Assembly: GCA_032622095.1 (NCBI GenBank)
Contig: CP136067.1
Coordinates: forward strand, 51,191,899 to 51,255,898
DNA: 64,000 nt
From: Siphonodentalium dalli
Taxonomy: Eukaryota; Mollusca; Scaphopoda; Gadilida; Siphonodentaliidae
Reading direction: 5' to 3'
Part shown: positions 25,323-38,775 of the stretch, piece by piece
How the letters are laid out: the number at the start of each line of letters is the position of its first letter
Numbering within the stretch: the first letter of the stretch is position 1
The notes under the pieces: generated by a model
Databases searched by the model: none
Seen by the model: the letters and a program-made list of their open reading frames with translations, nothing else
What the model was told of the DNA's origin: nothing
Made by a program: the position numbers and the translations under genes

Positions 25323-25558
25323 AACTGCAAGGCAGAGTTCCGTCCCCTGTTATGCTGATCCGACCACTGACAAAACTTGTAATTAAATATAACATTTTTT
25401 ATTGAAGAGTTTTGTCAGTAACAATTGAAATTCAAATAAAAATGAATTGTAGCCGCCAAAAGTCTTAAATAAAAACAATATTGATTTCCTAACATTCTGT
25501 GTACGTGATGTCAGCGCTCAGAACAGCATAACAGGGGACTGAACTCTGCCTTGCAGTT
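25323..25558. mobile_element. Small TIR element (MITE), 35-bp terminal repeats
   Basis: Both ends read AACTGCAAGGCAGAGTTC, then (C/A)GTCCCCTGTTATGCTG in inverted orientation, with one mismatch. 236 bp, AT-rich, non-coding. No clear target duplication. Transposase family unknown. Confidence 0.8.
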
Positions 25559-25649
25559 GGAAAACACTATAGCTCTCAGCGCCCTCAGCCGACGTGATCG
25601 TGTCATATCCACTGGGATTCAGCGGCGCTAACTATATTTGTTCCTTTGG

Positions 25650-25775
25650 TGATTTTCTGCCCAGGCCTTTTGGTCAATTTTGTTGGTACTGTTTGTTGAT
25701 TTTTTGTAGGTACTCTTTGGTGATTTTCTGCTCAGCCCTTTTGGTGATTTTTGTCGGTATACTCTTTGGTGATCG
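25650..25775. repeat. Short imperfect tandem repeat, TTTGGTGATTTTCTG
   Basis: TTTGGTGATTTTCTGC(C/T)CAG with GGTA(C/T)... recurs at about 73-bp spacing with partial sub-repeats. No coding support. Confidence 0.6.
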
Positions 25776-27654
25776 AGGATAAAATGTTGGTTTCGGTCGA
25801 AAAATGGTGAGTACTGCTGAAATTCTGAAAATGCCTTGGATAGATCGATATATGTCACAAAGCAAGTGTTAACAATATACTTGCAAGATTCCATGGTGGC
25901 AGTTTTATATTTCCTGATATAATGGAACTTTTTGTGTTTCTTTTATAGATATTTCTGGGGTTTTATAAGCGTTTGTATATGCATAGCCTTCTATTTTAGC
26001 TCCATAAATATGTTATGCAAACACAAATTGATGTTTGAAATGTGATCGCAATAATAGGAATTCGAGCACGTGGTGATGCTGTAATTTGTTGTTTCTAGAA
26101 TCTCCGTTGTTTTGAGCGGCAACATTTATGCGCTCCGGTGATTTGATGTTTGGCAAGATCTTTTTAGCGTCTCTGCGAAATAAGCGACAAATAATGTAAT
26201 ATCAACCCGCTGCATTGCAAATATACAATGAATGGATAACGTAGTATACACCAACATTTAAACAAGGAAGAATAATTGATAATATCGGATTATCTATAAG
26301 AAAATTGAATCTATCACATGGGAATATTTTACACGTTTCTACAAAAATGGGCACTAAATTATTAAAAACAATCTTCCCATATAGTTGTCATCTTAACGGG
26401 ACAACATTAGTCCAGGAGATATTGGTCAACCTCTGCAACCCCCCCCCCCCAGGACTCAACTTCACCCCACTAATTTTATTTCTTAATGTCTCCTCTAATA
26501 TTTTTCACTTGTTAACAAGAAAAAAAAGTGGCCGCAGAGACTCCAGACAAGATGGCGTCCATCATGGCGGCCATTTGCTTTTATATGCACCAGGTCTCTT
26601 TGCTCGCCGTTATAGTAAAGATGATATCACATGCGGTCTTGTTTTTCGATCGATTCGTTATGCTAATATACAACTCTTACAAATTAGCCAAAAATCCGAC
26701 ACCAGAATCGAATATGGCGGCCAAGATGGCCGCCGAAATGTGAAAATATGCTATTTTACTGACATTTCACCACATTTCGTTTGTCTCTGTGGGAAAATAT
26801 TGGCACTTTGGCATGATGTTATACATTTATCGTATAGAAGAGTCATTGGCGAAGACATGGGGACCATAATATACATTCATTGTGAGATATATTTGTCCGT
26901 TATCACGTTTTCCCAAATGCCGGTATAATAGGTCAAAGCCGAATCAACGCTAATAACGTGATGTAATGTTTCGAATCAATGAATGTTATTGCTATCATAA
27001 CAACACCCATGCATATATATGTACAGGATATAGTCGAACTAGGATTCATATTATACCTGAGTTGAGAAATATTCACCCTAATCCAAGATGGCGGCCAAAA
27101 TGGCCACCAGAAATAAAAAATCGCCGAAAATCGCTGATTTTAACATCAGCGAGCATTATTGTCATGATAAATCCAAACTTGGGATCACTTAGGCGAAGTA
27201 CTTTCCTTGTACCATATCCAAATAAAAGTCCCCCAAATCCAAAATGGCGCCCATAATGGCGGACAGATTTTGAAAAATCACCGAAATTCCCTCATATTCA
27301 CACCATTGGGCATTACTGTAGAGATAACTCCACCCATGCTTACAGTTGAGTTGTAAATACTGAGGTGAAGTAATTACCTTACATCTCATACAAGAAATGG
27401 TTTTCCAAATCGAAGATGGCGGCCAAAATGGCGACCGAAATTTGAAAACACGCCTGCATTCCTTTACTTTCTTACGATGGGCATTATTGTTTCGCGATTT
27501 CTACCCACCATTGCATGTTGATGTGGAATATTGATATGAAGTATTCATTAGGGTTTGGCAATTGATACTCACAGTCAATATGGCGGCCAAACTGGCGGCC
27601 AGAAATTGAAAAGAAGTCGATATTATCACATGCTAATTTCAACTTGTTGTGAGT

Positions 27655-29275
27655 CCCAGGCTTGGGGCAATTACTTGTGAATGTAATTAATTACAATTAC
27701 AATTACTTCAATATTTTTCAATTACAATTACAATTCCCATTACATATATTTCACAATGTAATTAATTACAATTAGAATTACTTTGAAATGTAATTCAATT
27801 ACAATTACAATTACATTTCAGCACATCATTGAAGTAGTAACACTTTTTATTTATATAAACTCTATTAGATAACAAAACATAAATTGAATACAAGCAAGAT
27901 GAAATACACAGTGAAGCACACTTGGTACAGAGCAGCCAATGTACTAAGTCCAGTACAGGTGTTCGTAGAACTGAGCGAATCATGATTTATGGCTGGCAAT
28001 TCCAGCGTGTTGCATTGGCAGCTTGTAGTCAGTGTTGATCTTCTAGAAATTGGAATGATATCAGAGATTTATGAACTTTGCTAACTATCTTCAATGCTTT
28101 GGAATTCTTGACCGATGTTTTTGCATACTGAAAGATCCTAGTAGGTTGTTGATCACTTGCTGGTGGTGCTTGTGTGACTGTGGATTCATAGACATCTTGA
28201 TGCTTTCGCTATAAAATGAAAATAATATTTTATTTTAGTAACACACATGTATCCATCATTTAATTATTAAGGGAATAATACTATCTCAGTAAATCAGACA
28301 CACGGCCATGCCAATTATAAATGACAATGAGACAATCAACACTCTGATGTTAATTAGAGTCATAAACTTAAGTAGCCTTTGTGGCCACCAGCTTACTGGT
28401 AACACAATGCCTCCACTAGACAGTGCTAATTGGGGGATTATTGAGGCAGATATTTGTCCCCACTTTGTCATTCAGTTGCAAATTAGAAGGGACAAGAAAC
28501 AATGCATATACCAATACCACCATATGACTGAAGTTATATATCAATGGAATTAAACAAAACTAATACATAGAAATGGAAACTTACCTTCAGATGTGTCATA
28601 AAATTGGAGGTAACATTTTTGGAACTGGATATTGTAGTTGGGCAAAGTTTGCACTTCGCTTTCATAGGACACGATGTGTCTTTCTGCAAATTAAAATGCT
28701 GCCAGATTTTTTGTAGACATGTTGATAGCATTAGCAATGGTTGGTATGAATTTCTACCATAGCATATATACCATAACATATGTAGATAATGAAACATCTT
28801 CATACGAGTGATATATTATACTGATCTATTGTCAATTATTTGAAGATGGTTTCTCATTGTATTTATCAACACAAGCCTTCTACATGAAAGGTTAACCAAT
28901 GCTTAAGCAAACAAACAGGAGGTGTCAACAGAATTCACCATTGAGACACAGTGGATAAACACTTAGTGTTGTGACAACATAGTGATAGCCAGTCACCAGT
29001 CTTACACTTTGAAATTTGGAAAAAAAACATTTGAAGAAACCATTGGATGAATCATGAAAGAGAACTTTGAGAAGAAACAAGTACCTGTGATTTTGAAGTA
29101 ATTGAAATTAGACCCTAATTACAATTTCAATTACATCCTAACCAATTACAATTGCAATTACATGTAATTGAGAATAAACTCAATTACCAATTACATGCAA
29201 TTACTTGAAAAAAATGTAATTAATTACAATCAATTACAATTACAAATTACAATTACCCCATCCCATGACAATGTT
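27655..29275 (-). mobile_element. hAT-like element inserted in palindrome 1, BED finger only
   Basis: Both termini are dense in AATTACAATTACAATTAC words, and the ends are CAGGCTTGGGGCAATT and (inverted) CATGGGATGGGGTAATT. The right arm of the host palindrome lacks the insert (AACTTTTTGTCATAATATCG), which proves an insertion. A partial direct repeat, TGTTGT, occurs at both junctions, so the target duplication is imperfect. It encodes a BED zinc finger but no catalytic hAT domain. Confidence 0.7.
28029..28740 (-). CDS. Two-exon BED-type zinc-finger protein from hAT element
   Basis: Exon 1 (about 28,740-28,585) reads KIWQHFNLQKDTSCPMKAKC and then KLCPTTISSSKNVTSNFMTH plus LK. Donor GTAAGT follows. 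Exon 2 (28,208-28,029, acceptor TTTATAG) opens RKHQDVYESTVTQ and ends at a TGA. Splicing creates C-x2-C...H-x4-H (CKLC, THLKRKH), a complete BED finger, the DNA-binding N-terminus of hAT transposases. A QPT block and short tail follow, without any DDE or dimerisation region. The exact start is unclear. It could act as an end-binding repressor, but that is inference. Confidence 0.65.
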
Positions 29276-32200
29276 GTCATAATATCGGTATGTATGGACG
29301 AAACTGTACATAAACCATCTATTAGTTCAACTTAAACGTATCAAAACGCATGACATAGCTCGTATCCTTCTGAAAAGATGAAAACCCACAATTAATATCG
29401 CGATGTGGCATTTCGAAATCCATTCTCCACTCAGCGCCGATAATGGCCGTAACCGTATGTGCGCCGAATAGTCATATCAGAACAATTACCTGATAACAGA
29501 TTCTGATTTGCCACGTCACGTCCATAATTATCTGGACCAGCTTCCATTTCTTTGTCTGATAAATCTAGGTCGCTCACACCGACATAGTATTCACCACTTC
29601 CTGGGAGAAGGGTCCCTCTAATCATAACGTTTCAAACAGCTCATTTTCCGGTGTGCGACATCTTGAACAAGGAATGTATATGGTCGATGAGTATACAAGC
29701 TTACAGAAGGTCATCTCTATGTATGTGTCCTATACCCCATGGGGATAACGCCATGTACAACTGGCGAACCAGGTAGCTAGTCACTTCTCAATAGATGGTT
29801 CGTCAACTCACAAACTCAGCGAACTCAAACTCAGTGGACAACTTTGACAGTGTGTCGAAGGTTGCTAGCTGTCGAATTCCCTTGGACAGATGTCTATCTG
29901 CTAAGGAGAAGACCATAATGTACCGACTACCCACACTTCTTGACCATGATCCGAACCAAACTGTGTGAGGGCGTTATACAGTTGTCTCCCAGCAGACAAG
30001 AACAATACTCGCGGTGCAAGTTTGTGGACATGCGCCATGATTGTGGGAATAACATGGGCAACGGTATACACCACCCCTATACCTGGTTAAGATATAGAAT
30101 GTAATGCGTGCCTTTTTTGTTGGTGTGGTAAGATTGTATTTCCACATCCGTTTCGAAGCCGTTCTGATTCAACTTGACCAGACGAACAATTTTGTCTGGA
30201 TAATACTATTTGCTAGCCTCCCCCAAAACAGTCGGATGGACTAAAGGATAATGTCTTTGTGGCATGAAGGTTTGCGTTTTTGTTATCCTCTCGCAGGGTT
30301 AGTGTCAGTATGTGGGCTGTATTATTCAAGAAAATGTCAGGAACTGTGGTGCATTTATTTCACTATGTATTTAAAGCACAATTTATAGTATCGATGGCAA
30401 TGGCTGTGGACGTTGGGGAACGCGATCTTTATGATCATATAGCTTTATATATATACTATAATATACTTTAGAATATAGTAGTTAATGTCTCATGTAGGAC
30501 AATGGTCGCAATGGTGATGTTACTAAGAAATCACTTGGTGTGCCCAACGTATGTTGAACTGAATGCCAGAGCTCATCAACGTAACATTCCTCTGGATGTT
30601 CTTCGCGTTGAACATTTAATCCTTGTGTTGATGGCATTTTTACTTTCTTGAAACATACCGACCACCACCCAGCGTGAGTATGACATATCAGCCAACTATC
30701 AAAGGCATCGCCTTTAAGACTACACCCCAGTCTGGGTGGGGCTTATACAGCAGTAGCCAATGGTACACGCCTGGTCCAGTTGATTAAGAACGGCTTCCAA
30801 ACGGATGGGAACATACAATCTTAGCATACAAGGAAAACAAAGCCACACATGAGATCCTATCTGAATCCAAAACATACCAAAACAAGGGGCGGTGCAGTCA
30901 TGGTCCAATTTCATTTCCACTATCATGACACATTCCCGCAAACTAGCACCGTGTGTATTGTTATCATCTGCTTGGATGTGTTCGGTGACACGATTGCTGG
31001 ACGCCAACAAGATTGTTCTTATGATCATGTTCAAGAAGTGTGGGAATATTATGTATTATGGTATCATGTGCCTTAGCAGAAAGGCATCCGTCAAATCTCA
31101 GGCTTTCAACATTCGAAGCCATATACAGAAGTTGTCCGGGTACGTCAGTGCATTAGATGAGTATGTGAATTGATTAACCATATATTGAGAAGTGTATGTT
31201 TGCGAAGATCACCAGGTGTACATGTTGTTATCCCCATTAGCTCACCAAAGCTGAAAATATGCAGATAGATCCTTCCGAAAGCTAGTATACGCATCGACCG
31301 AATACCTGTCTAGTTTATCGCACAATATGACACCCATACCACATATGTAGCATCTGAATTATACCATAAGCTATACCACGAATGAAGCTCGCCAAGAATA
31401 AGGATAAGAATTCAAAGCTTTCGAAACAAACACGTGAGCTGGACACCGGCATATATGCTGTTTGAAACATTCCGATTAGTGGGACCCTTTTACAAAGAAG
31501 TGTAGAAAACTGTGTTGTTGTGAGCGAGATAGATTAATCTGAAGAAGAGACGGAAACTGGTCCAGATAATACTGAATGTGGCAAATCAGAAGAAGCTCAG
31601 GTACTGTTGTTTTGATTCTTGGAAGTCATAATTTGACTATTCGGCGCACCTATATACGGCTACGACCAGTATGGGACCTTTATATTCAAGAATGGATTTT
31701 GAAATGTCACATCGCGATTGTGGGTTTTCATGCTTCCAAAAGGCTACGACTTATATTGGAACGAATAGATGGCTTATATTATGTACCGTTTCGTCTATAC
31801 ATATCGATATTATGACAAAAAGTTGAAATTAGTATGTGATAATATCGACTTCTTTTCAATTTCTGGCCACCAGTTTGGCCGCCATCTTGGCTGTGAGTAT
31901 TAGTTGCCAAACCATAATGAATACTTAATATCAATATTCCATATCAACATGTAATGGTGGGTAGATATCACAAAACAATAACGCCCATCGTAAGAAAGTA
32001 AAGAAATGTAGACGTGTTTTCAAATTTCGGTCGCCATTTTGGCCGCCATCTTCGATTTGGAAGACCATTTCTTGCATGAGATGTAAGGTAATTACTTCAC
32101 TTCAGTATTCCAATTCAACTGTAAGCATGGGTGGAGTTGTCTCGACAATAATGCCCAATAATGTGAATATGACGGAATTTCGGTTATTTTTCAAAATCTG

Positions 32201-33581
32201 TCCACCATTGTGGGCGCCATTTTGAATTTGGGGGACTTTTATTTGGATATGGTACAACGAAAGTTCTTCGCCTAAATGTTCCCAACTTATAATAGTAAGC
32301 AGGTGTGGAGTTGTCATGACAATAATGCTCACTGATGTTAAAATCAGTGATTTTCGGCATGTTTCTATTTCTGGTGGCCATTTTGGCCGCCAACTTGGAT
32401 TTGGGTGAATATTCCTCAACTCAGGTATAAGAGGAATCCTAGCTCGAGTATCTCCTGCATATATATATGTGTATGGGTGTTGTTATGATAGCAGTAACAT
32501 TCATTGATTCGAAACATTACATCATGTTATTTTATTAGCGTTGATTCGGCTTTGACCTATTATACCGGCATTTGGGAAAACGTGATAACGGACAAATATA
32601 TCCCACAATGAATGTATATTATGGTCCCCATGTCTTCGCCAATGACTCTTCTATACGATAAATGTATAAAATCATGTCAAAATGCCAATATTTTCCCACA
32701 GAGACAAACGAAAGGTGGTAAAATGTCAGAAAAATAGCATATTTTCACATTTCGGCGGCCATCTTGGCCGCCATATTGGATTCTGGCTAATTTGTAAGGG
32801 TTGTATATTACCATAACGAATCGAGCGGAAAGCAAGACCGCACGTGATATCATCTTTACTATAACGGCGATCAAAGAGACCTGGTGCATATACAAAAATG
32901 GCCGCCATGATGGACGCCATCTTGTCTGGAGTCTCTGCGGTCACTTTTTTTTTCTTGTTAACAAGTGAAAAAAATTAGAGGAGACATTAAGAAAGAAAAT
33001 TAGTGGGGTGAAGTTGATTCCTGGGGGGGTGCAGAGGTTGACCAATATCTCCTGGACTACATCCCTAATTTTTATTTAATAACTCTCCAAAAGTTTTGTC
33101 CCATTCACATATTTCCTAATATTTATTAACACCCGTCATTATTGTTTGATTCCTTTACCAATCTTATTTAACTAAGATCAAATTATTATACATATTTGAC
33201 ATTGCATACCCGACATACCAAAACCTGTTATATTATGCATTTTAAATTTATGTTTTAATTTTTATTAGTTATAGCGCACGTCCACCTATTTTGTTCCGAA
33301 CTTGTCCTCCAATACATAAACTACATGTATATGACAATAAATATGTTTGTATCAAGAAGAGTCTATCTTACAAATGAAACTAGTCATGTTGGTAACGCAT
33401 GGCCATATTAAGTTCACTTCCATTGAGGACACCGACAATTATATGCGGCACTTATTGCGACCCATCAAAACAAGCACATGGGCTTGTAACGCACTTCGCC
33501 CTCCTTTGCACTGCTCATGTGCGCCGCCCATATATACACACCTAATTTACGTTAATGGTAGTATTCTAGTCTCTTTTTAAC

Positions 33582-34075
33582 TTTAAAACCGCATGGCGGT
33601 TTGTGCTCCAAAATACATTCAATAATATTGGCGTTTGAATTTTTCCCGGTATCGAATTATAATCGATATATACTTGAACTACCTTTCTACATTATACACA
33701 CGAAGACGAATTTAACTAATATAACATAAGACTTTGAACACGATGTTTTGGCCCTACAAGCAACAGCCATGTGCACGGCATGAAAAAGAAAAAGGGCATA
33801 CCGTGTCAATCTATTCCTGATGTTGTAGAAATAAAGAGCGTTCGATTCATTTATGTGCGAAAAAAATGAATGAAAATCGCTGTAAAATGGCAAGTATTGT
33901 GCAGGGCATATGGAGCAGGTATATCCACCATAATTCCTGTATTTTACAACATATCTTATATAGACCAATTTAAGTCTTCTCTGTTCGCAACAGCTTGGGA
34001 TATCAACTGCTATCCCAAGATGTTGTGTACCGAGAAGACTTGGTCTAATCTTATACCCCCACCAAATTACGTAGA
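33582..34075 (+). repeat. Dispersed repeat C, copy 1
   Basis: Begins TTTAAAACCGCATGGCGGTT, then TGTGCTCCAAAATAC, TTTGAATTTTTCCCGGTATC and, near its end, ATATCCACCATAATT and CCACCAAATTACGTAGA. Shared with copies at 43,597 and 45,078. Non-coding. Confidence 0.82.
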
Positions 34076-34220
34076 TTAGATAGATTTATTTCCTCAAGCC
34101 ATCAGATAATGGCGCAGAGAAACTAAACACAAAACAATACATTTTACAATATCAGTCAACAGTGTGAGAAGGAACAACATACACATTAATATATAAAATT
34201 AGACACGAAAACATCATGAG

Positions 34221-36671
34221 TTAGATATGCGGATATAATTCGGAGTTCTTTACATACATATTGTATGAATCTACATAATTTCCTGTTAATTGACATTTTA
34301 GTATTTGAAAGTAAAATTCTGAGTTTAGACATGCTCGGGCGTGTCGATATGATCGATGTATCAGCCTGTCTCTTTCTTTGTCAGAATATGGGCACCGGAG
34401 TATATAATGATATTCGTCTCCTAAACGGTCATGTTGGCACAATAAACAAAGTCGGTTATTTCTAGCTGTGCCATTCCACCGACCGGTTTCAATAGGCAAA
34501 GGGTGATTACTTGTTCTAAATCGAATTATAGTTATTACACACGAATTATCGCACTTAGGTATGTAGCTTTCTTTTTCAAATTCCCTTTTCAGAAGTTTGT
34601 ACAAATTTCCTCTGGTTGATCTGTCAATACAAGCATGCAATTCCTGGATCTATTGGTCTTTTAACTTCCTGGTCAGGGCTGTTTCTACATTTTTAATATC
34701 TATTTCGCAATTTTGATATAGCCAGATGTACGACATCCCACATTTATCTAGTGTACTTTTGATACTTTTAATCCAGGAAGACTCGAAGAAAGATTCTTCG
34801 TGTAGGGTGCATATAAGTCTATATATCTTGTGACTGAGGGTACTTCCTTGTTTATTCACCAACTTGGCCCAAAATTTAAACATGCGAATTTGTATATCAA
34901 TTTGTATTGGCTATCTGCCTAGTTCTCCGTATACCATAAAATTAGGAGTTGAAGTTTTAAGATTTAATATCATTTTACAGAATTTAAGGTGGAGCCGTTC
35001 TACTAATGTATTACTCCCATCTCCCCATATTTCAGATCCGTAGATAAGTAATGGTAGAACTATCGTATCAAATAAGTGTAGTTGTGCATCAATCGAGAGT
35101 TTATTCGCTCTTCTTATTTTTAGAACATCATACATAGCTATTGTGGATTTTTGAACTAACTGTTGTTTAGCCTCTGTAAAACTGCCGGAGCAATGGAGGT
35201 TAATGCCTAGATAATTAAAAGATCTGATATTTTCTAGCTCTGTACCATCATAGATGATTTTTAAATGTTTAGGGGGTCCCCTTTTTGAAAAATACATAAC
35301 TTTAGTTTTATTTGTATTAACCCTCAGTCTCCACAAACTGCAGTAGTCACTAAAACAATCAAGCTGGTACTGAAGATCCTTTTTAGTTTCCGAAAATAGT
35401 ACCGTGTCATCAGCATAAAATAACACAAATAGTCTAAGATAATTATCTATTTTTTCTTCTGCCTCTCGCGATATGTTTTCCATCCCTTTAATATCAGCAT
35501 TTAATAGAAAATCTGTAAGGTCGTTGATATAGAGGGAGAACAAAAACGGTTGAGACATTGTCTCCCTGTTTAAGACCAATCAAAGAGGGAAATGTGTAGG
35601 ATATCTCTCCATTGTCAATAAGTTTAGATTTAATATCGTATACATATTAAATATAACCCTATATATCTTTCCAGTGATATCATTATTTTCCATTTTGTAC
35701 CATAATGCATCCCTCCATACAGTGTCGAAAGCTTTTTCAAAATCGATAAACGTGCAGAATATTTGGCCATTTCACACAGAGAGCGTATAATAAAAAGGTT
35801 AGCGAGTGTGGAATGGTGCTTTCTGAAACCAGTCTGATTCTCATGCAGTATATTACGATTATCTGAATGTTGACGGAGTCGTTTGTCTAGAAGTGCCGTA
35901 AAAGGCTTCCCAAACAGCTAAGTATGGTGATACCCCTGTAGTTTCCTGGGTCCGACATACTACCTTTTTTCTTATAGATTGGTATAATGGAACCCACAAG
36001 CCAATCCTCGGGAATAAAACCAGTATCGAAAATTAAGTTGAATAGTTTCAAATACAGGGGCATAGGTGTATCTGCAGAGGCCTTTGTGTACTCATTATTA
36101 ACGCCGTCATCGGATGTTGCTTTATTAGCTTTCAGTCCTTTAATGCACTCGGATATTTCAACTTCTGTGAATGGAGCATTTATTCCGGTCGACTGATCTA
36201 CATCTAATGAAATTTGTGTTGATTCAGGTAATTTTCCCGACTCAGTATGATCAATATTTGTGTTCATATTTTCAAAATGTCTAGCTAGTTCGAAGGTCGA
36301 TATATTGTCATTCCTGTTTTTATTTCGTGGTTTAATTTCTCTCCAGTAAGACATACTATAATGTTTCCTCATTAATTCCTTTCTTTCTCGCACAGCTTTT
36401 TTGTGATTTTTAATCGATATTTTGAGACATAATTTATATTGCTTTTCCTTTCCCCTCAGTTCATGTTTACTTGCTTCATCTTTATATTTGAAATATTTTC
36501 TTAGGGTTTTTCTTACTTCACGTCTCAACATTTTACACTCTTCCGACATCCAATTCGTATGATTATTTATTTTGCGATCTATTTGTTCATTTTTCTGTCT
36601 ATTGTATCCAAAGGTGCGTGCGGCTGATGTAACTAATGTCTCGCTCACAATGCGTGTTACGCGGTTGACTT
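34221..36671 (-). pseudogene. LINE 2 reverse transcriptase and C-terminal zinc-like domain
   Basis: In order: linker with NHTNWMSEECKMLRREVRK; FTEVEISECIKGLKANKATS with DDGVNNE; FIPEDWLVGSIIPIYKKKG and NYRGITILSCLGSL; then ENQTGFRKHHST, FIDFEKAFDTVWRDALWYKM, GLKQGD, QPFLFSLYINDL and FYADDTVLF (catalytic); WRLRVNTNKTKVMYF; FNYLGINL; thumb; and a C-terminal block CLLCQHDRLGDEYHYILRCP (C-x2-C...H-x3-C, zinc-ribbon-like) found at the end of some CR1-like ORF2 proteins. At least five frameshifts (near 35,885, 35,720, 35,580, 34,900 and 34,645). Confidence 0.88.
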
Positions 36672-38009
36672 CAGGGGTCAATACTATGAAACTTTTTCTT
36701 TGTAAGAATCTACAATTGTTTGTAAGAAATAACAATTTATCATTCCGCCAATACTATGAACCTACGATTACAAACATAAATCACAAATAGTACGTGTTCT
36801 TTGTATTTACAAATATCTCCAATCACAAAGAATGTTCGAGTACTATGAAACATAATTTTTCAGTTTTTGCACCCTTAACACGGATAATATATATATCTAT
36901 GATACGCAGGGACGTGGCGACAAGGGGTCGATTCACCCCCTCGGGAAAATATTTTGTCAGCTGGAAATTTCAAGTACAACCCACAGGGACGTCGCGACAA
37001 GGGGGTTGGGTTATGTTTCTCGCTCCAAACATTTTATCAACACGTTCAACAGCTGGAAATTTGATACCTGAAACAACATGAATTGGAAATTTTACAACAA
37101 CAATAGGTTGAACTTGTTCTGTTATTTTGTTTTTTCCAAAAATTTATTAGGGGGTATGTTTTGTTTTAGACCAACATTTGCATATTTACCTCCTTTGGTC
37201 AAAAGTTTGGATTGAAATGGCCTATATTTAGAAATTGTCAAACCTTATGGGGTGTCAGCTTGGATGTGATGTAGCAGTATGTGTTCCTTGTAACTACTGA
37301 AATTACCCAATTTATTGAAAGTTACAACGTTAAGAACTTGTCTAGAATGTCTATATAGGGTGTCAAACATAAATTGTCGATTTGCACATCCTTAAACCAG
37401 AGCATATAACCATCTGATTCGCAGGGATGTAGCCCCCTTATGAAAATGTGTTATCAATGGAAATCTCATAAACAGGGACATGGCGATAGTGGTCTTGGGA
37501 ACACGATGCCTGTCACATTACAGCTGTTCAGAATAGGATGGGGCGAGTAGCCGCCAAATCGTATGAGTCACAACATCTCTGACAAAAGTTAGTGATTAAT
37601 ACAAATAGTGAGTGATACTTGCGGATTATAGACAACATTAGCATGTAACATGTACTTACCATAATCAATGATATATCCAAGAATGGATAAAAATGACGCG
37701 TGTTCCCAATGTGAGTATGATTTTTCGCTCAAGAATGCATTGCGGATTATCCTTTCAGTTTCAATCGTCGACGCGAATGCATTTGGTCACGGTAAAGGAC
37801 ACGAATACGAAGATGCAAGCACATTTTTCATAAATGACTAGAGCATAAATGCAGTGACGTGGCAAGATGCTCTCTTTTTTTTCCGAAACGTCGATATCCA
37901 ACTGTATCCCCACCCCTCAATTATAAACAATTATCAAATTGTTTACCCCGGTTGGCTTCTGATTTTCAAGCTGTAACAGTAAGTTGTGCACCCCCGCCCC
38001 TTGGATTGG

Positions 38010-38275
38010 ACATATTGACTAACTTAGTGTTAGTCACAAACGTTTTGAGTAACTTTGGTCAATTATTGGAATTATTTGCACATAATTCAGCAACTTTAAT
38101 TTACGCCTTCCAATTGACTAAGAACAGTCCCCATTTCTTAGTCGTTATGACTAACATCACCCTAGTAATTTTGATTAATGTTATGCCTCAGTCATGTTGG
38201 CTGAACTAAGTCAGTCATCCTGAGGAAAAACGTTTGACTAACATATGTTAGTCATATTGACTAAGTTTTGTTATC
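38010..38275. repeat. Small inverted-repeat element (MITE-like)
   Basis: Left end CATATTGACTAACTTAGTGT and right end TGTTAGTCATATTGACTAAG are related inverted repeats built from the word TTAGTCA. ACAAACGTTTT and AAAAACGTTTG match between the arms. The interior also repeats GACTAA. Non-coding, inside the larger 2.97-kb element. Confidence 0.6.
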
Positions 38276-38469
38276 AGCGTAGAAAAATTAAAATACTTTC
38301 CTCTTGATATACGATTCCATCGTTATGTGGAATTTATAGGCATTGTTTTGTTCAAAGGGTGCATATGGAAATTATAGGATGGACACCCCGTCGCCAAACT
38401 GAGCCCATATAGCCACGTCCCTATCTAGATATATTATAAGATATCGGAGCAGTTTGAAATTATAAAATG

Positions 38470-38775
38470 ACACTCCTATTGGTTTGGTTTGGTTTATTAG
38501 GGTTTATCAACGTTCTAGCCGCTATGCCACACACGACGTTGTCAATTTTACGGGTGGAGGAAAGACCACCCAGAGGCTCGATTTCACCGAGAAATCGTCC
38601 CACTGCGTGTAGAAACCACCGACCCCCGGAAAGCAACTGACAAACTTGCCCAGATACACGATTCCGGTCACCCTCCATATTACGGGGTTAGAACCAGCTT
38701 CGTCGGCGCTGGACGGCATGTAACAGTGTAGTGCACCTGTCATTCTACCGACTGGCACTCTACCGCACCACTCCT
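38470..38775 (-). mobile_element. tRNA-derived SINE
   Basis: Minus strand: A-box-like GTGCCAGTCGGTAGA (38,744-38,758) and B-box GGTTCTAACCCC (38,684-38,695), spaced as in tRNA genes, followed by a roughly 200-bp body with CCGGGGGTCGGTGGTTTC and a tail of AAACCAAACCAAACC-type repeats ending near 38,478. Structure is typical of a SINE transcribed by Pol III. Family not named. Confidence 0.65.

Larger units (their letters stand above)
26399..33062. repeat. Giant palindrome 1, arms about 2.5 kb, axis near 30,480
   Basis: The outer ends match inverted (TAGTCCAGGAGATATTGGTC at 26,409 and its complement ending 33,058), as do the ends of the first arm segment (27,640 and 31,820). After subtracting a 1.6-kb insertion in the left arm (27,655-29,275), complementarity continues: 29,280-29,500 with 31,600-31,815, 29,700-29,960 with 31,000-31,260, 30,130-30,190 with 30,770-30,830. 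It weakens toward the axis. The outer 1.2 kb is much better conserved and holds repeated AAGATGGCGGCCAAAATGG words. No intact protein. It resembles a foldback-type or long-TIR transposon. Confidence 0.88.

Noticed and set aside
26305-26928. 207-codon plus-strand ORF in palindrome 1
   Set aside because: No conserved motif; the mirrored arm does not keep the frame, so it is probably accidental.
28900-31900. A piggyBac transposase inside palindrome 1
   Set aside because: Short RFEAVL and acidic blocks suggested it, but they lie in conflicting orientations and no catalytic context follows.
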